Assembly (NCBI GenBank): GCA_004554085.1
Contig: SFNY01000049.1
Span: forward strand, 1 to 18,493
Length of the DNA stretch: 18,493 nt
Direction: 5' to 3'
Source of the DNA: Clostridiales bacterium
Lineage (GTDB): Bacteria > Bacillota > Clostridia > Christensenellales > Aristaeellaceae
Shown here: in pieces, positions 7,125 through 14,087 of the stretch
Layout of the letters: each line of letters starts with the position of its first letter
Position numbering within the stretch: the stretch's first letter is position 1
Made by a program: the position numbers and the translations under genes
The notes under the pieces: model-generated
Database searches by the model: none
Seen by the model: the letters and a program-made list of their open reading frames with translations, nothing else
Told to the model about the DNA's origin: nothing

Positions 7125-8510
7125 TCAGAGCTTCCAAGCCGTGCGCAGCAGCTCCGCGGCCGCTTCCAGCGCATCGTCCGGCACGCCGCCATAGCCCAGC
7201 ACGACGGTGGAGGGCCGCACGGGAAACTCGTGGGCATAGTCGCTCAGGCGGTGCAGGCGGATGCCGCTGGCCGTCGCCTGGGCGTACAGCTCCTCCTCGC
7301 TGCGATCCGGCAGGGTCAGCAGAAAGTGAAGGCCGCCGCCGTCGCCGCTGATGCAAATGCGATTATCCAGACTGCGGAAGCACTGCGTCAGGCGCGCGCA
7401 GCGCTGGCGGTAGAGGTTGCACATCCGGCGCAGGTAGCGCGCATAGAAGCCCTCGGACAGAAATCTGGCCAGCACGGTCTGCTCGTAGCGCGAAACGGTG
7501 GAAGAAAAGTGGCCAAACAGCGCCCGGTAGCGCTCCAGCAGCACCTCCGGCAGAACCATGTAGGCCACGCGGATCGACGGTGCAAGGCCGCGGCTGAAGC
7601 TGCCGATGTACACCACGCGGCCGTTGCGGTCCATGCTCTGCATCGCGGGTATCGGATGCGCACCGTAGCGGAATTCGCAGTCGTAGTCGTCCTCGATGAT
7701 GTAGCGATCCGACGCGGAGTTCGCCCAGTGGAGCAGCTGCGAGCGCTGCACGGCGGGCATGGTCACGCCCATGGGAAACTGGTGCGATGGCGTGATGTAG
7801 GCCACGCTGGCGTCGCTCTTCAGCAGATGCGGTATGGAGATACCCGTATCCCCCACCGGTATGAAACGGAATCTGCGCCCGCTGTTGCGCACGCTGTGCC
7901 AGGTGACCGCGTAGCAGGGATCCTCCAGCGCAAACACGGCCTCCGGATCAAAAAGCTGGATCAGCAGCTCCAGCAGGTACTCCGTGCCCGCACCCACCAC
8001 GATCTGATCCGCGCTGCAGCGCACGCCGCGATATTCCTGCAAAAATGCCGCCAGAGCGCTGCGCAGGGCCGGCTCACCCTGACGGTCGCCGCGCTGAAGC
8101 AGCTCCGGGGAATTGTAGATGACCTCCTTGTTCAGCTTTGCCCAGGATGCATAGGGAAATGCGGAGGTGTCCACCACGGAGGTGGAGAAATTCACCCTCG
8201 GCTGCACGGGCGCAGGCCGGTCAACCGAGGCGACCTCAGCTGCCGTCGCAGCACCGTAGGGAACCAGATCGGCCACATAGAAGCCGCTCTTCGCCACCGC
8301 CTGCACGTAGCCCTCCGCCACCAGGATGGCGTAGCTGTTTTCCACCGTAGAACGGCTGACCCCGAGGTGGGCGCACAGGCTGCGCTTGGAGGGCAGCTTC
8401 GTGCCCGCCGGGAGTCGCCCGGACTGAATTTCCTCCGCAAAATAGCGGTAGAGCTGCTCGTACATCGGAATCCGGCTGCCGCCGTCCAAGGTCAGGGTGA
8501 TGTTGTACAT
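7125..8510 (-). CDS. MocR/PdxR-like GntR regulator with aminotransferase-like domain
   Basis: A 461-residue two-domain regulator. Residues 12-80 are a GntR winged helix (PMYEQLYRYFAEEI, LPAGTKLPSKRSLCAHLGVSRSTVENSY, GYVQAVAKSGFYV). Residues about 110-461 are a fold-type-I aminotransferase domain (AGTEYLLELL, YITPSHQFPMG, IIEDDYDCEFRY, SFSRGLAPSIRVAYM). MocR proteins usually sense PLP or a related ligand and control vitamin B6, GABA or similar genes. The lysine that forms the PLP Schiff base in FSKxLAP is Arg307 here (codon CGC), so covalent PLP binding should be lost. The start has GGAGG nine bases before it. It is divergent from an ECF S component, and the shared control region is duplicated ahead of a second one, so these transporters are the likely targets. 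Confidence 0.93.
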   Translation of the reverse strand: MYNITLTLDGGSRIPMYEQLYRYFAEEIQSGRLPAGTKLPSKRSLCAHLGVSRSTVENSYAILVAEGYVQAVAKSGFYVADLVPYGAATAAEVASVDRPAPVQPRVNFSTSVVDTSAFPYASWAKLNKEVIYNSPELLQRGDRQGEPALRSALAAFLQEYRGVRCSADQIVVGAGTEYLLELLIQLFDPEAVFALEDPCYAVTWHSVRNSGRRFRFIPVGDTGISIPHLLKSDASVAYITPSHQFPMGVTMPAVQRSQLLHWANSASDRYIIEDDYDCEFRYGAHPIPAMQSMDRNGRVVYIGSFSRGLAPSIRVAYMVLPEVLLERYRALFGHFSSTVSRYEQTVLARFLSEGFYARYLRRMCNLYRQRCARLTQCFRSLDNRICISGDGGGLHFLLTLPDRSEEELYAQATASGIRLHRLSDYAHEFPVRPSTVVLGYGGVPDDALEAAAELLRTAWKL

Positions 8511-8556
8511 GCGTCCGCCTCCAATCTGGCCACATGAAATGTGCATAAACTGAGCA

Positions 8557-8585
8557 TTGAAGTGATACCAGTTCTGATTTATGAT
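8557..8585 (+). promoter_or_regulatory. Promoter of the first ECF S component
   Basis: TTGAAG (8557-8562), 17-nt spacer, TATGAT (8580-8585). Its -10 overlaps the regulator's -10 by two bases. GAGGG lies just before the ATG at 8628. Confidence 0.6.
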
Positions 8586-8612
8586 TATACCTGCAATTGG
8601 AAAGCATGTCAA
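8584..8612 (-). promoter_or_regulatory. Consensus promoter of the MocR-like gene
   Basis: Minus strand TTGACA (8612-8607), 17-nt spacer, TATAAT (8589-8584): a full consensus sigma-A promoter. It overlaps the opposing transporter promoter, so the two should compete for polymerase. The implied leader of the regulator is about 70 nt. Confidence 0.75.
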
Positions 8613-8627
8613 TTGGAGGGAAAAACA

Positions 8628-9188
8628 ATGGGTGAAAAGAAATATTCCATTCAGAAGATCATTTATATCGGCATGATGGCAGCCATCGTCTGCGTGATCA
8701 CCTTCTTCCGCTTCCCGCTGCTGGGATCGAAGGTGCACTTTGCAAACGCCATGTGCCTGCTGTCCGGTCTGCTGCTGGGCGGCGTTCCCGGCGGCATCGC
8801 CGCAGGCCTGGGCTCCTTTCTCTACGACGCTCTGTTTGGCGGCTACGACATCATTCAGTGCCTGATCACCTTCGTGAGCAAGTTCGCCATGGCCCTTGTC
8901 TGCGCGAAGATCGCCAATGTGAAGATCGATCGGGAAGCCAAGCCCGTGCGCATCGTGATCGCAAGCATCATCGGCGCGCTGAGCTACGTGGCGCTGTACA
9001 TGCTCAAGACCTTCATCTATCAGAAGTTCGTCTACGGCTTCCCCATGGATGCCGTCGGCGCGACCATGCTCTCGAAGCTGCCCGCTTCCCTGATCAACGC
9101 CGTCGTGGCGATGATCGCCGCGCCCATCTTCTATGGCGCGCTTCGACCGGCGCTGAAGCAGGTCACTGCCCGCATGACCGCGCACTGA
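8628..9188 (+). CDS. ECF transporter S component (substrate-binding membrane subunit)
   Basis: A 186-residue integral membrane protein with about six helices. It has the S-component pattern: N-terminal KIIYIGMMAAIVCVITFF, then VHFANAMCLLSGLLLGGVPGGIAAGLGSFLYDALFG and a C-terminal helix with ASLINAVVAMIAAPIFYGAL. S components bind a vitamin and dock on a shared energizing module (EcfA1, EcfA2, EcfT), which is not encoded in this window and must lie elsewhere. The ATG follows GGAGGG. The gene is divergent from the MocR-like regulator and followed by a strong terminator. Because MocR/PdxR proteins often control B6 genes, a B6 vitamer is the leading guess, but the sequence itself does not show the ligand. 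Confidence 0.88.
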   Translation: MGEKKYSIQKIIYIGMMAAIVCVITFFRFPLLGSKVHFANAMCLLSGLLLGGVPGGIAAGLGSFLYDALFGGYDIIQCLITFVSKFAMALVCAKIANVKIDREAKPVRIVIASIIGALSYVALYMLKTFIYQKFVYGFPMDAVGATMLSKLPASLINAVVAMIAAPIFYGALRPALKQVTARMTAH

Positions 9189-9210
9189 CGCACATTCGGA
9201 GATTCCGCTT

Positions 9211-9247
9211 GCCGTCCGGGCTTTTGAGTAGCCCGGACGGCATTTTT
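9211..9247 (+). terminator. Intrinsic terminator after the first ECF S component
   Basis: Perfect 11-bp stem (9211-9221 with 9231-9241), 9-nt loop, then ATTTTT. It isolates the first transporter from the second, so the duplicated promoter must drive the second independently. Confidence 0.9.
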
Positions 9248-9339
9248 CGCCCTGATGGGAGATAAGCTGCCACGCGCGGCGCATTGCGGGAAATGGCGAT
9301 CTGCAAAACCTGTCATGAAAAGCGATTGCATTTCCAATC

Positions 9340-9464
9340 TACATGCGCCCGCCTCTAATCTGACCATGTGAAATGTGCATAAACTGAGCATTGAAGTCGT
9401 GCCAGTTCTGATTTATGATTATACCTGCAATTGGAAAGCATGTCATTTGGAGGGAAGAAAAATG
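9340..9464. repeat. Duplicated control region, copy 2
   Basis: Same 125-bp element as 8506-8630 with 11 substitutions. On the minus strand it keeps the regulator's ribosome site and ATG, but the next codon is TAG, so no protein starts there. The minus-strand -10 TATAAT is intact (9423-9418); its -35 is ATGACA instead of TTGACA. Confidence 0.95.
9391..9419 (+). promoter_or_regulatory. Promoter of the second ECF S component
   Basis: TTGAAG (9391-9396), 17-nt spacer, TATGAT (9414-9419), unchanged from copy 1 in both hexamers. Three of the substitutions fall together in the spacer. Confidence 0.6.
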
Positions 9465-10004
9465 AAGCATACATCCACATTCAAGATTGTTCTGACTGCG
9501 CTGTTCGCCGCGCTGATCTGCGTCGCCACCATGCTGATTCAGATCCCGATTCCCGCCACCGGCGGCTATGCGAACCTGGGCGACGGCGTGATTCTGGTCT
9601 GCGCCTATCTCATCAGTCCTCTCTACGCGGTGATCGCTGCGGGCCTGGGCTCCATGCTGGCGGATCTGCTGGCGGGCTATGCGTCCTTCGCGCTCGGCAC
9701 GCTGATCATCAAGGCGGGCATCGCACTGATCGCCACGCTGATCTTCAACCGCTTCGGCCGCAATGCCAAGACCACCTCCCGACTGGTTTCCATGATCGTC
9801 GGCGCGGTGCTCGCAGAGGCCTTCATGGTTCTGGGCTACTTCGTCTATGAGGCGGTGTTCATGGGCTTCGGCATCGGCGCTGCGGGCAGCATCCCGGGCA
9901 ACATCGGCCAGGGCGTCGTCGGCGTGATCATCGGCTGCGTTCTCGCGCCCATCCTCCAGCGCTCCCGCGAGGTGACAGAGCTGATGGATCGCACCCGCAA
10001 ATAA
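9462..10004 (+). CDS. Second ECF transporter S component
   Basis: A 180-residue membrane protein with about six helices: TFKIVLTALFAALICVATMLI, GGYANLGDGVILVCAYLI, VIAAGLGSMLADLLAGYASF, GTLIIKAGIALIATLIF, VGAVLAEAFMVLGYFVYEAVF and a C-terminal GNIGQGVVGVIIGCVLAP. The GGYANLGD motif is shared by S components of the HmpT/PdxU/ThiW type, which import thiamine precursors or B6; I cannot choose between them. It differs strongly from the first S component, so the proteins are not a recent duplication even though their promoters are. AGGG lies just before the ATG. It is presumably controlled by the same MocR-like protein. The C-terminus ends in a charged tail. Confidence 0.9.
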   Translation: MKHTSTFKIVLTALFAALICVATMLIQIPIPATGGYANLGDGVILVCAYLISPLYAVIAAGLGSMLADLLAGYASFALGTLIIKAGIALIATLIFNRFGRNAKTTSRLVSMIVGAVLAEAFMVLGYFVYEAVFMGFGIGAAGSIPGNIGQGVVGVIIGCVLAPILQRSREVTELMDRTRK

Positions 10005-10445
10005 AACTCGTGCAATTTATCGGGACTCCGGCATTGTCGGAGTCCTCAGCCTGTAAAACCGCCCCCCCACGCCTGGCGTTAATCTCATTGGGATAAGCGA
10101 CAGACCAGACTGCACACAAGGCGGTCTGGTCTGTGTTTGCAAATAATTGAGCAAAAACCGAGGAATCTGCGCACGAAGGGCCCGGCCGGATTTCAGTAAC
10201 GGATGATTTGAGCTTGTTCATATTCGCTTTTTCGCGGAGGAAACTCCGGACTTAGTCGTTCCCTCTTTTCTGATGTATTCTGGTCGCCATGCTTTGCGAC
10301 GCAGGCTTCGTTAAATTCTCAGAAGAATTGACAGTGCTGCGGCGAAAATGATAAAATACAGCTCGGAATGCTTTACCACAGCACCGCGCCGCAGCGGATT
10401 TCGGACGCAGGCGGCGCATCCCATGCAAACAGAGGAGAATCAGCC
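10005..10445 (+). other. Long intergenic stretch with three hairpins
   Basis: No protein gene is supported here. It holds a hairpin just after the S-component stop (10023-10030 with 10038-10045, no T-run, perhaps its terminator). A perfect 11-bp inverted repeat follows (10100-10110 with 10124-10134). A 5-bp stem with a GAAA tetraloop lies at 10235-10248. A 14-base stretch at 10065-10078 resembles the IS200-end hairpin at 16524-16546. The promoter of the next gene lies at 10328-10357. Confidence 0.6.
10328..10357 (+). promoter_or_regulatory. Promoter of the ThrE-type exporter genes
   Basis: TTGACA (10328-10333), 18-nt spacer, TAAAAT (10352-10357), about 90 bases before the GTG start. Confidence 0.65.
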
Positions 10446-11300
10446 GTGAAGAAGAGCGAAAAGCGGCGTCTCGCCGCCAGAGAAGGCTCCCCCGCGCCCG
10501 TCTGCCCGGAAGGCTGCAGGGACGAGGGCGCGGTAATGGAGGTGGCCATGAAGGCCGGACGGCTGCTGCTGGAGAACGGCGCGGAGATCTTCCGCGTGGA
10601 GGAAACCATGGAGCGCATCTGCCATTACTATCGCGTGGAGAAGCCCAGCTTCTTCGTGCTCAGCAACGGCATCTTCATGACCGGCAGCGGCCACACGCCC
10701 CAGAGTCCCGCGCCCTTCTCCCACGTGGAGCACATCCCCGTGAAGGGTGCGCAGCTGGACCGGGTGGTGGCGGTCAACCAGCTCTCCCGGGAAATCGAGC
10801 GCGGCGGCTACACGCTGGAGGAGGCCAGCGCGCGTCTGGACGCGATTGCCCGCATGCCGGGCAAAAAGCGCTGGCAGCAGATTCTGGCCTCCGGCGCGGG
10901 CAGCGCCTGCTTCTGCATCCTGTTTGGCGGCGGACCTGCGGACGCGGTCGCGTCGCTGCTGGCGGGGCTGCTGCTCTACGCCTACGTGCTGCACCTGAGC
11001 GCGCCCCACATGTCCCGCATCATCGGCAATGTGCTGGGCGGTATGCTGGTGAGCGCAGTCTGCGTGCTGTGCCACGCCCTCGGCCTGGGCCACAGCCTGA
11101 GCCACATGATTATCGGCGCAATCATGCCCCTGATCCCCGGGATCCCCTTCACCAACGGCGTGCGCGACCTGGCGGACGGTGACTACATCTCCGGCTCCGT
11201 GCGCCTGCTGGACGCCCTGCTCACCTTCGTGTGCATCGCCACCGGCGTGGGCCTGGTCATCTCCTTCTATCACCACATGACGGGAGGTGGGCTGCTGTGA
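10446..11300 (+). CDS. Threonine/serine exporter family, large N-terminal subunit (ThrE-like)
   Basis: A 284-residue membrane protein. Residues 30-160 are the soluble ThrE domain (AMKAGRLLLENGAEIFRVEETMERIC, FFVLSNGIFMTG). It is followed by about five helices from residue 165 to 280 (ASGAGSACFCILFGGGPADAVASLLAGLLLY, IIGNVLGGMLVSAVCVLC, MIIGAIMPLIPGIPFTNGVRDLADGDY). The PGIPFTNGVRD segment is the usual core motif. I chose the GTG at 10446 because GAGGAG stands nine bases before it; the frame opens further upstream at 10368 without a ribosome site. In Corynebacterium ThrE is one chain; here, as commonly in Firmicutes, the C-terminal half is a separate gene that overlaps by one base. Export of Thr or Ser is a family inference only. 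Confidence 0.9.
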   Translation: MKKSEKRRLAAREGSPAPVCPEGCRDEGAVMEVAMKAGRLLLENGAEIFRVEETMERICHYYRVEKPSFFVLSNGIFMTGSGHTPQSPAPFSHVEHIPVKGAQLDRVVAVNQLSREIERGGYTLEEASARLDAIARMPGKKRWQQILASGAGSACFCILFGGGPADAVASLLAGLLLYAYVLHLSAPHMSRIIGNVLGGMLVSAVCVLCHALGLGHSLSHMIIGAIMPLIPGIPFTNGVRDLADGDYISGSVRLLDALLTFVCIATGVGLVISFYHHMTGGGLL

Positions 11301-11749
11301 TGCAGATTCTCTGGGAAACTCTGGCTGCCACCGGCGGCACCATCGCCTTCTCGCTGCTCTTCGGCGTGCCGGGCAAGTACTATCTGGAGTGCGGGCTCAC
11401 CGGCGGTATCGGCTGGCTGCTCTATCGTCTGATGTCCCTCTATACCCCGCTGCGGGCCACCGAGGCAACCTTCCTCGCAGCCGCGGCAGTCGCGCTCTAC
11501 TCCCGCATCGCGGCGGTGCGCAGGCGGTGCCCCACCACGGTATTCCTCATCGCAGGCATCTTTCCGCTGGTTCCCGGCGCGGGCATCTACTGGACGGTCT
11601 ACTACCTGGTCACCGATGAGATCGCCCTGGCGCGCGCCAGCGGCACATCCGCGCTCAAGGCTGCCTTTGCCATCGTGCTGGCCATCGCCGCAGCCTTTGA
11701 ACTGCCTCGCGGCCTGTTCCGCTGCTTTGCACCCCGGCGCAGGCATTAG
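11300..11749 (+). CDS. Threonine/serine exporter family, small subunit (ThrE_2-like)
   Basis: A 149-residue membrane protein with about four or five helices: LAATGGTIAFSLLFGVPGKY, GLTGGIGWLLYRL, ATFLAAAAVALYSRI, VFLIAGIFPLVPGAGIYWTVYYLV and ALKAAFAIVLAIAAAFEL. The PLVPGAGIYWTV segment mirrors the PLIPGIPFTNGV core of the partner, as expected for the second half of a ThrE transporter. The ATG shares one base with the partner's TGA stop, and GGGAGG lies ahead, so the two are translationally coupled and probably form one complex. The C-terminus is short and basic (APRRRH). A hairpin terminator follows. Confidence 0.9.
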   Translation: MQILWETLAATGGTIAFSLLFGVPGKYYLECGLTGGIGWLLYRLMSLYTPLRATEATFLAAAAVALYSRIAAVRRRCPTTVFLIAGIFPLVPGAGIYWTVYYLVTDEIALARASGTSALKAAFAIVLAIAAAFELPRGLFRCFAPRRRH

Positions 11750-11769
11750 CTTCATACCCCTGGCATGCA

Positions 11770-11806
11770 CAGAGCCCGCCGCTAGCGTCGGCGGGCTCTG
11801 CCGTTT
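11770..11806 (+). terminator. Hairpin terminator after the exporter genes
   Basis: Perfect 12-bp GC-rich stem (11770-11781 with 11789-11800), 7-nt loop, then CCGTTT. The T-run is short but the position, 20 bases past the stop, is right. Confidence 0.7.
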
Positions 11807-11842
11807 GTGTAGTGCACAACCGCAATATAACACACTTTCGTA

Positions 11843-11871
11843 TTGACAAACAGCGCTTTTCATGCAATACT
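11843..11871 (+). promoter_or_regulatory. Promoter of the YgjV-like gene
   Basis: TTGACA (11843-11848), 17-nt spacer, AATACT (11866-11871). Perfect -35, four of six in the -10. Confidence 0.6.
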
Positions 11872-11913
11872 CAGAGATGCGTCTTTTGAGTTTCATGCAA
11901 GGAGGGCCTGACT

Positions 11914-12417
11914 TTGAATACCATTCTGCTGGGCAACCTGATTTCCCTCGCCGGAGCGGTTCTGATGGTGGTCATCGGCTTCATCAAGCGCAAGGAGAAG
12001 GTGTTGGCGGTGCAGTGCGTGCAGTTCAGCCTGATGGGCGTGGGCAATCTGGTGCTGGGCGGTGTGACTGGAGCGCTTTCCAACCTCGTCAGCCTGATCC
12101 GCAACCTGGTCTGCTATAAGACCGGCATCACCGTTCCGCTGAAGCTGATCTTCATCGCCGCGCAGGCGGGGCTCTCGCTGTGGGTGAACACCCAGGGCCT
12201 CATCGGCCTGCTGCCCGTGATCGCCGCGTGCATCTTCACCTGGTTTTTGGACGTGAAGAGCGACCTGGGCATGAAGCTTCTGCTCATCGGCACACAGTGC
12301 CTGTGGCTGGTGTACGATTTCACCATCATGAACTACGTCTCCTTCTCCTTCGACATCATGTGTCTGTGCTCCAACGGCGTAGGCATCTACCGCATCCGCA
12401 AATCCGCGAAGGCCTGA
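11914..12417 (+). CDS. YgjV-like inner membrane protein
   Basis: A 167-residue membrane protein starting with TTG at 11914, with AAGGAGG eight bases ahead; there is no ATG nearby in frame, so the TTG start is well supported. About five or six helices are visible: LLGNLISLAGAVLMVVIGFI, a stretch with VQFSLMGVGNLVLGGVTGALSNLVSLIRNLV, LKLIFIAAQAGLSLWV, GLLPVIAACIFTWFL and LLLIGTQCLWLVYDFTI. The SLIRN and WLVYDF segments match the YgjV family (Imp-YgjV), whose function is unknown. It has its own promoter and a possible structured element downstream. It is not obviously linked to its neighbours. Confidence 0.8.
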   Translation: MNTILLGNLISLAGAVLMVVIGFIKRKEKVLAVQCVQFSLMGVGNLVLGGVTGALSNLVSLIRNLVCYKTGITVPLKLIFIAAQAGLSLWVNTQGLIGLLPVIAACIFTWFLDVKSDLGMKLLLIGTQCLWLVYDFTIMNYVSFSFDIMCLCSNGVGIYRIRKSAKA

Positions 12418-12438
12418 CATACCCGTCTCCAGAATTGT

Positions 12439-12493
12439 CTCACCCTGTCCATGTGCAATGCCCTTGCAAGCTGGCATCACCGGACGGGGTGAG
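12439..12493 (+). other. Imperfect long hairpin with nested stem
   Basis: Outer 12-bp stem (12439-12450 with 12482-12493) containing one G-U pair, with an inner 5-bp stem ATGCC/GGCAT (12458-12462 with 12473-12477). It begins 21 bases after the YgjV-like stop. There is no T-run, so it is either a poor terminator or a structured RNA element. Confidence 0.5.
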
Positions 12494-12501
12494 TGATTTA
12501 T

Positions 12502-12627
12502 ATGAAAAAGGCGTTTCCCTTTGTTGGTACCAATGTACCATGGAAATATGTACCGGATTTGAACAGAGTGAAAACCCGCCGGTACAAAATGTGGAAATTT
12601 GCACGAGGCACGGTATTTGGGGCTTGA
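12502..12627 (+). CDS. Possible small basic protein, 41 residues
   Basis: An open frame from ATG 12502 to TGA 12627 lies between the YgjV-like gene and lpdA. The peptide starts MKKAFPFVGTNVPWKYVPDL and is basic and aromatic-rich (two Trp, three Phe, two Tyr, many Lys/Arg). The ribosome site is weak (GGTGA, about 10 bases upstream), and the stop overlaps the lpdA -35 element. The composition is more AT-rich than the neighbouring genes. I do not recognise it. It could be a real small protein or chance reading of a regulatory region that contains four GTAC units. Confidence 0.25.
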   Translation: MKKAFPFVGTNVPWKYVPDLNRVKTRRYKMWKFARGTVFGA

Positions 12628-12652
12628 AGTTCACAAAAAAGGTTTATATAAT
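12624..12652 (+). promoter_or_regulatory. Promoter of lpdA
   Basis: TTGAAG (12624-12629), 17-nt spacer, perfect TATAAT (12647-12652), 28 bases before the ATG. Confidence 0.7.
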
Positions 12653-12680
12653 GAATATAAACACAAAGGAGGGATACCCC

Positions 12681-14057
12681 ATGGCAAATACCTATGATCT
12701 GATCGTCATCGGCGGCGGCCCGGGCGGCTATCTGGCCGCGGAGCGTGCCGCACACGCGGGGCTGCGCACCCTGCTCTTTGAGAAGAACTCCCTGGGCGGC
12801 GTGTGCCTGAACGAGGGCTGCATTCCCTCCAAGGCATTGCTGAACTCCGCCAAGACCTACGAACATGCGCTGCACGCCAACCTGTACGGTGTATCCTGCG
12901 ACAACGTGCGCATCGACCAGAGCGCCGTGAACGCCCGACGCGCCAAGGTTGTCCGGACGCTGGTGTCCGGCGTGCGGGCAAAGATGAAGGGCGCGGGCGT
13001 GACCGTGGTCATGAAGGAGGCCACCATCACAGGAAAGACCGCCGAGGGCTTCCAGGTCAGCGCCGACGGCCAGCTTTACGCTGGCAAGCGGCTTATCATC
13101 GCCACCGGCTCCTCCGCCGTGGTACCCGGCATTCCCGGCGTGCGGGAAAACCTGGGTTCCTTTGTGCTCACCAACCGTGAAGTGCTGGAGCTTACTGAGA
13201 TTCCCGCCGAGCTGACCGTCATCGGCGGCGGCGTGATCGGTCTGGAGATGGCCGCCTATTACGCCACCGTGGGCTCGAATGTCACGGTGGTGGAGATGCT
13301 GGATCACATTGCCGGAGCCACCGACCGGGAGATCTCCACGCTGCTTCAAAAGGAGCTGGAGAAGAAGGGCGTTCGCTTCCTGCTGGGGCACAAGTGCCTG
13401 TCCGTGGAGCCCGGCAAGGTGTGGGTTGAGGACCCGAGCGGCCAGAAGAGCGCCGTGTCCGCCGACAAGGTGCTTCTGTCCATCGGCCGCCGCGCCAACG
13501 TGGAGGGCCTGGGCCTGGAGCGCATCGGCGTGAACTTTGCCCGCACGGGCATCACCACCGATGCGCAGGGCCGCACCAATGTGCCGGACGTGTACGCCGT
13601 CGGCGATGTGAACGGCCACCACATGCTGGCCCACACCGCCTACCGCGAGGCCGAAGTCGCCGTCAACACCATCCTGGGCAAGGGCGACAGCATGCGCTAC
13701 AACGCAAACCCGGCGGTGATCTACACCAACCCTGAGATCGCCTCCGTGGGCAGAACCGAGGAGGAGTGCCGGGAGAAGGGCATCGATTATGAGGTGCAGA
13801 AGCTGTCCATGCGCTACTCTGGGCGCTTCGTGGCCGAGAACGAGGGTGCGGACGGCGTCTGCAAGATTCTCATCAACAAAAAGAAGCGCAACATCATCGG
13901 CGTGCACATGATCGGCAGCTACTCCGGCGAGATCATCTGGGGCGCAGCCGAGATGATCGAGATGCAGCTTCGGGTCACCGACGCGCGGCAGATCATCTTC
14001 CCCCACCCCACCGTCAGCGAGATCATCCGCGAGGTGCTCTGGGAGTTCGACGACTGA
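12681..14057 (+). CDS. lpdA: Dihydrolipoyl dehydrogenase
   Basis: A 458-residue flavoenzyme (E3) reoxidising dihydrolipoyl groups with NAD+. Residues 7-16 carry the FAD-binding VIGGGPGGY. The redox disulfide is C42 and C47 in GGVCLNEGCIPSK. A second dinucleotide site is TVIGGGVIGLEMAAYYA. The FAD ribityl region is PDVYAVGDV, and the C-terminal catalytic pair is in FPHPTVSE. Length is normal and AAGGAGG precedes the ATG. It has its own promoter and no E1, E2, GcvH or lipoylation gene beside it, so its partner complex (glycine cleavage, pyruvate or acetoin dehydrogenase) cannot be named from this window. A dispersed two-hairpin repeat follows 30 bases after the stop. Confidence 0.95.
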   Translation: MANTYDLIVIGGGPGGYLAAERAAHAGLRTLLFEKNSLGGVCLNEGCIPSKALLNSAKTYEHALHANLYGVSCDNVRIDQSAVNARRAKVVRTLVSGVRAKMKGAGVTVVMKEATITGKTAEGFQVSADGQLYAGKRLIIATGSSAVVPGIPGVRENLGSFVLTNREVLELTEIPAELTVIGGGVIGLEMAAYYATVGSNVTVVEMLDHIAGATDREISTLLQKELEKKGVRFLLGHKCLSVEPGKVWVEDPSGQKSAVSADKVLLSIGRRANVEGLGLERIGVNFARTGITTDAQGRTNVPDVYAVGDVNGHHMLAHTAYREAEVAVNTILGKGDSMRYNANPAVIYTNPEIASVGRTEEECREKGIDYEVQKLSMRYSGRFVAENEGADGVCKILINKKKRNIIGVHMIGSYSGEIIWGAAEMIEMQLRVTDARQIIFPHPTVSEIIREVLWEFDD

Positions 14058-14087
14058 GATACACAGCTCTGCCTCAAAACGACAAAC

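Larger units (their letters stand above)
8506..8630. repeat. Duplicated control region, copy 1
   Basis: The 125-bp stretch from the regulator start codon to the first S-component start codon. It recurs at 9340-9464 with 11 substitutions and no gaps. Homology stops at the two start codons. It contains overlapping divergent promoters and the direct repeat CAATTGG (8594-8600 and 8610-8616). Confidence 0.95.

Noticed and set aside
10230..10260. Resemblance to the GAGGAAA region of RNase P RNA
   Set aside because: Only a short GAAA-loop hairpin matches; the rest of the conserved RNase P core is absent.
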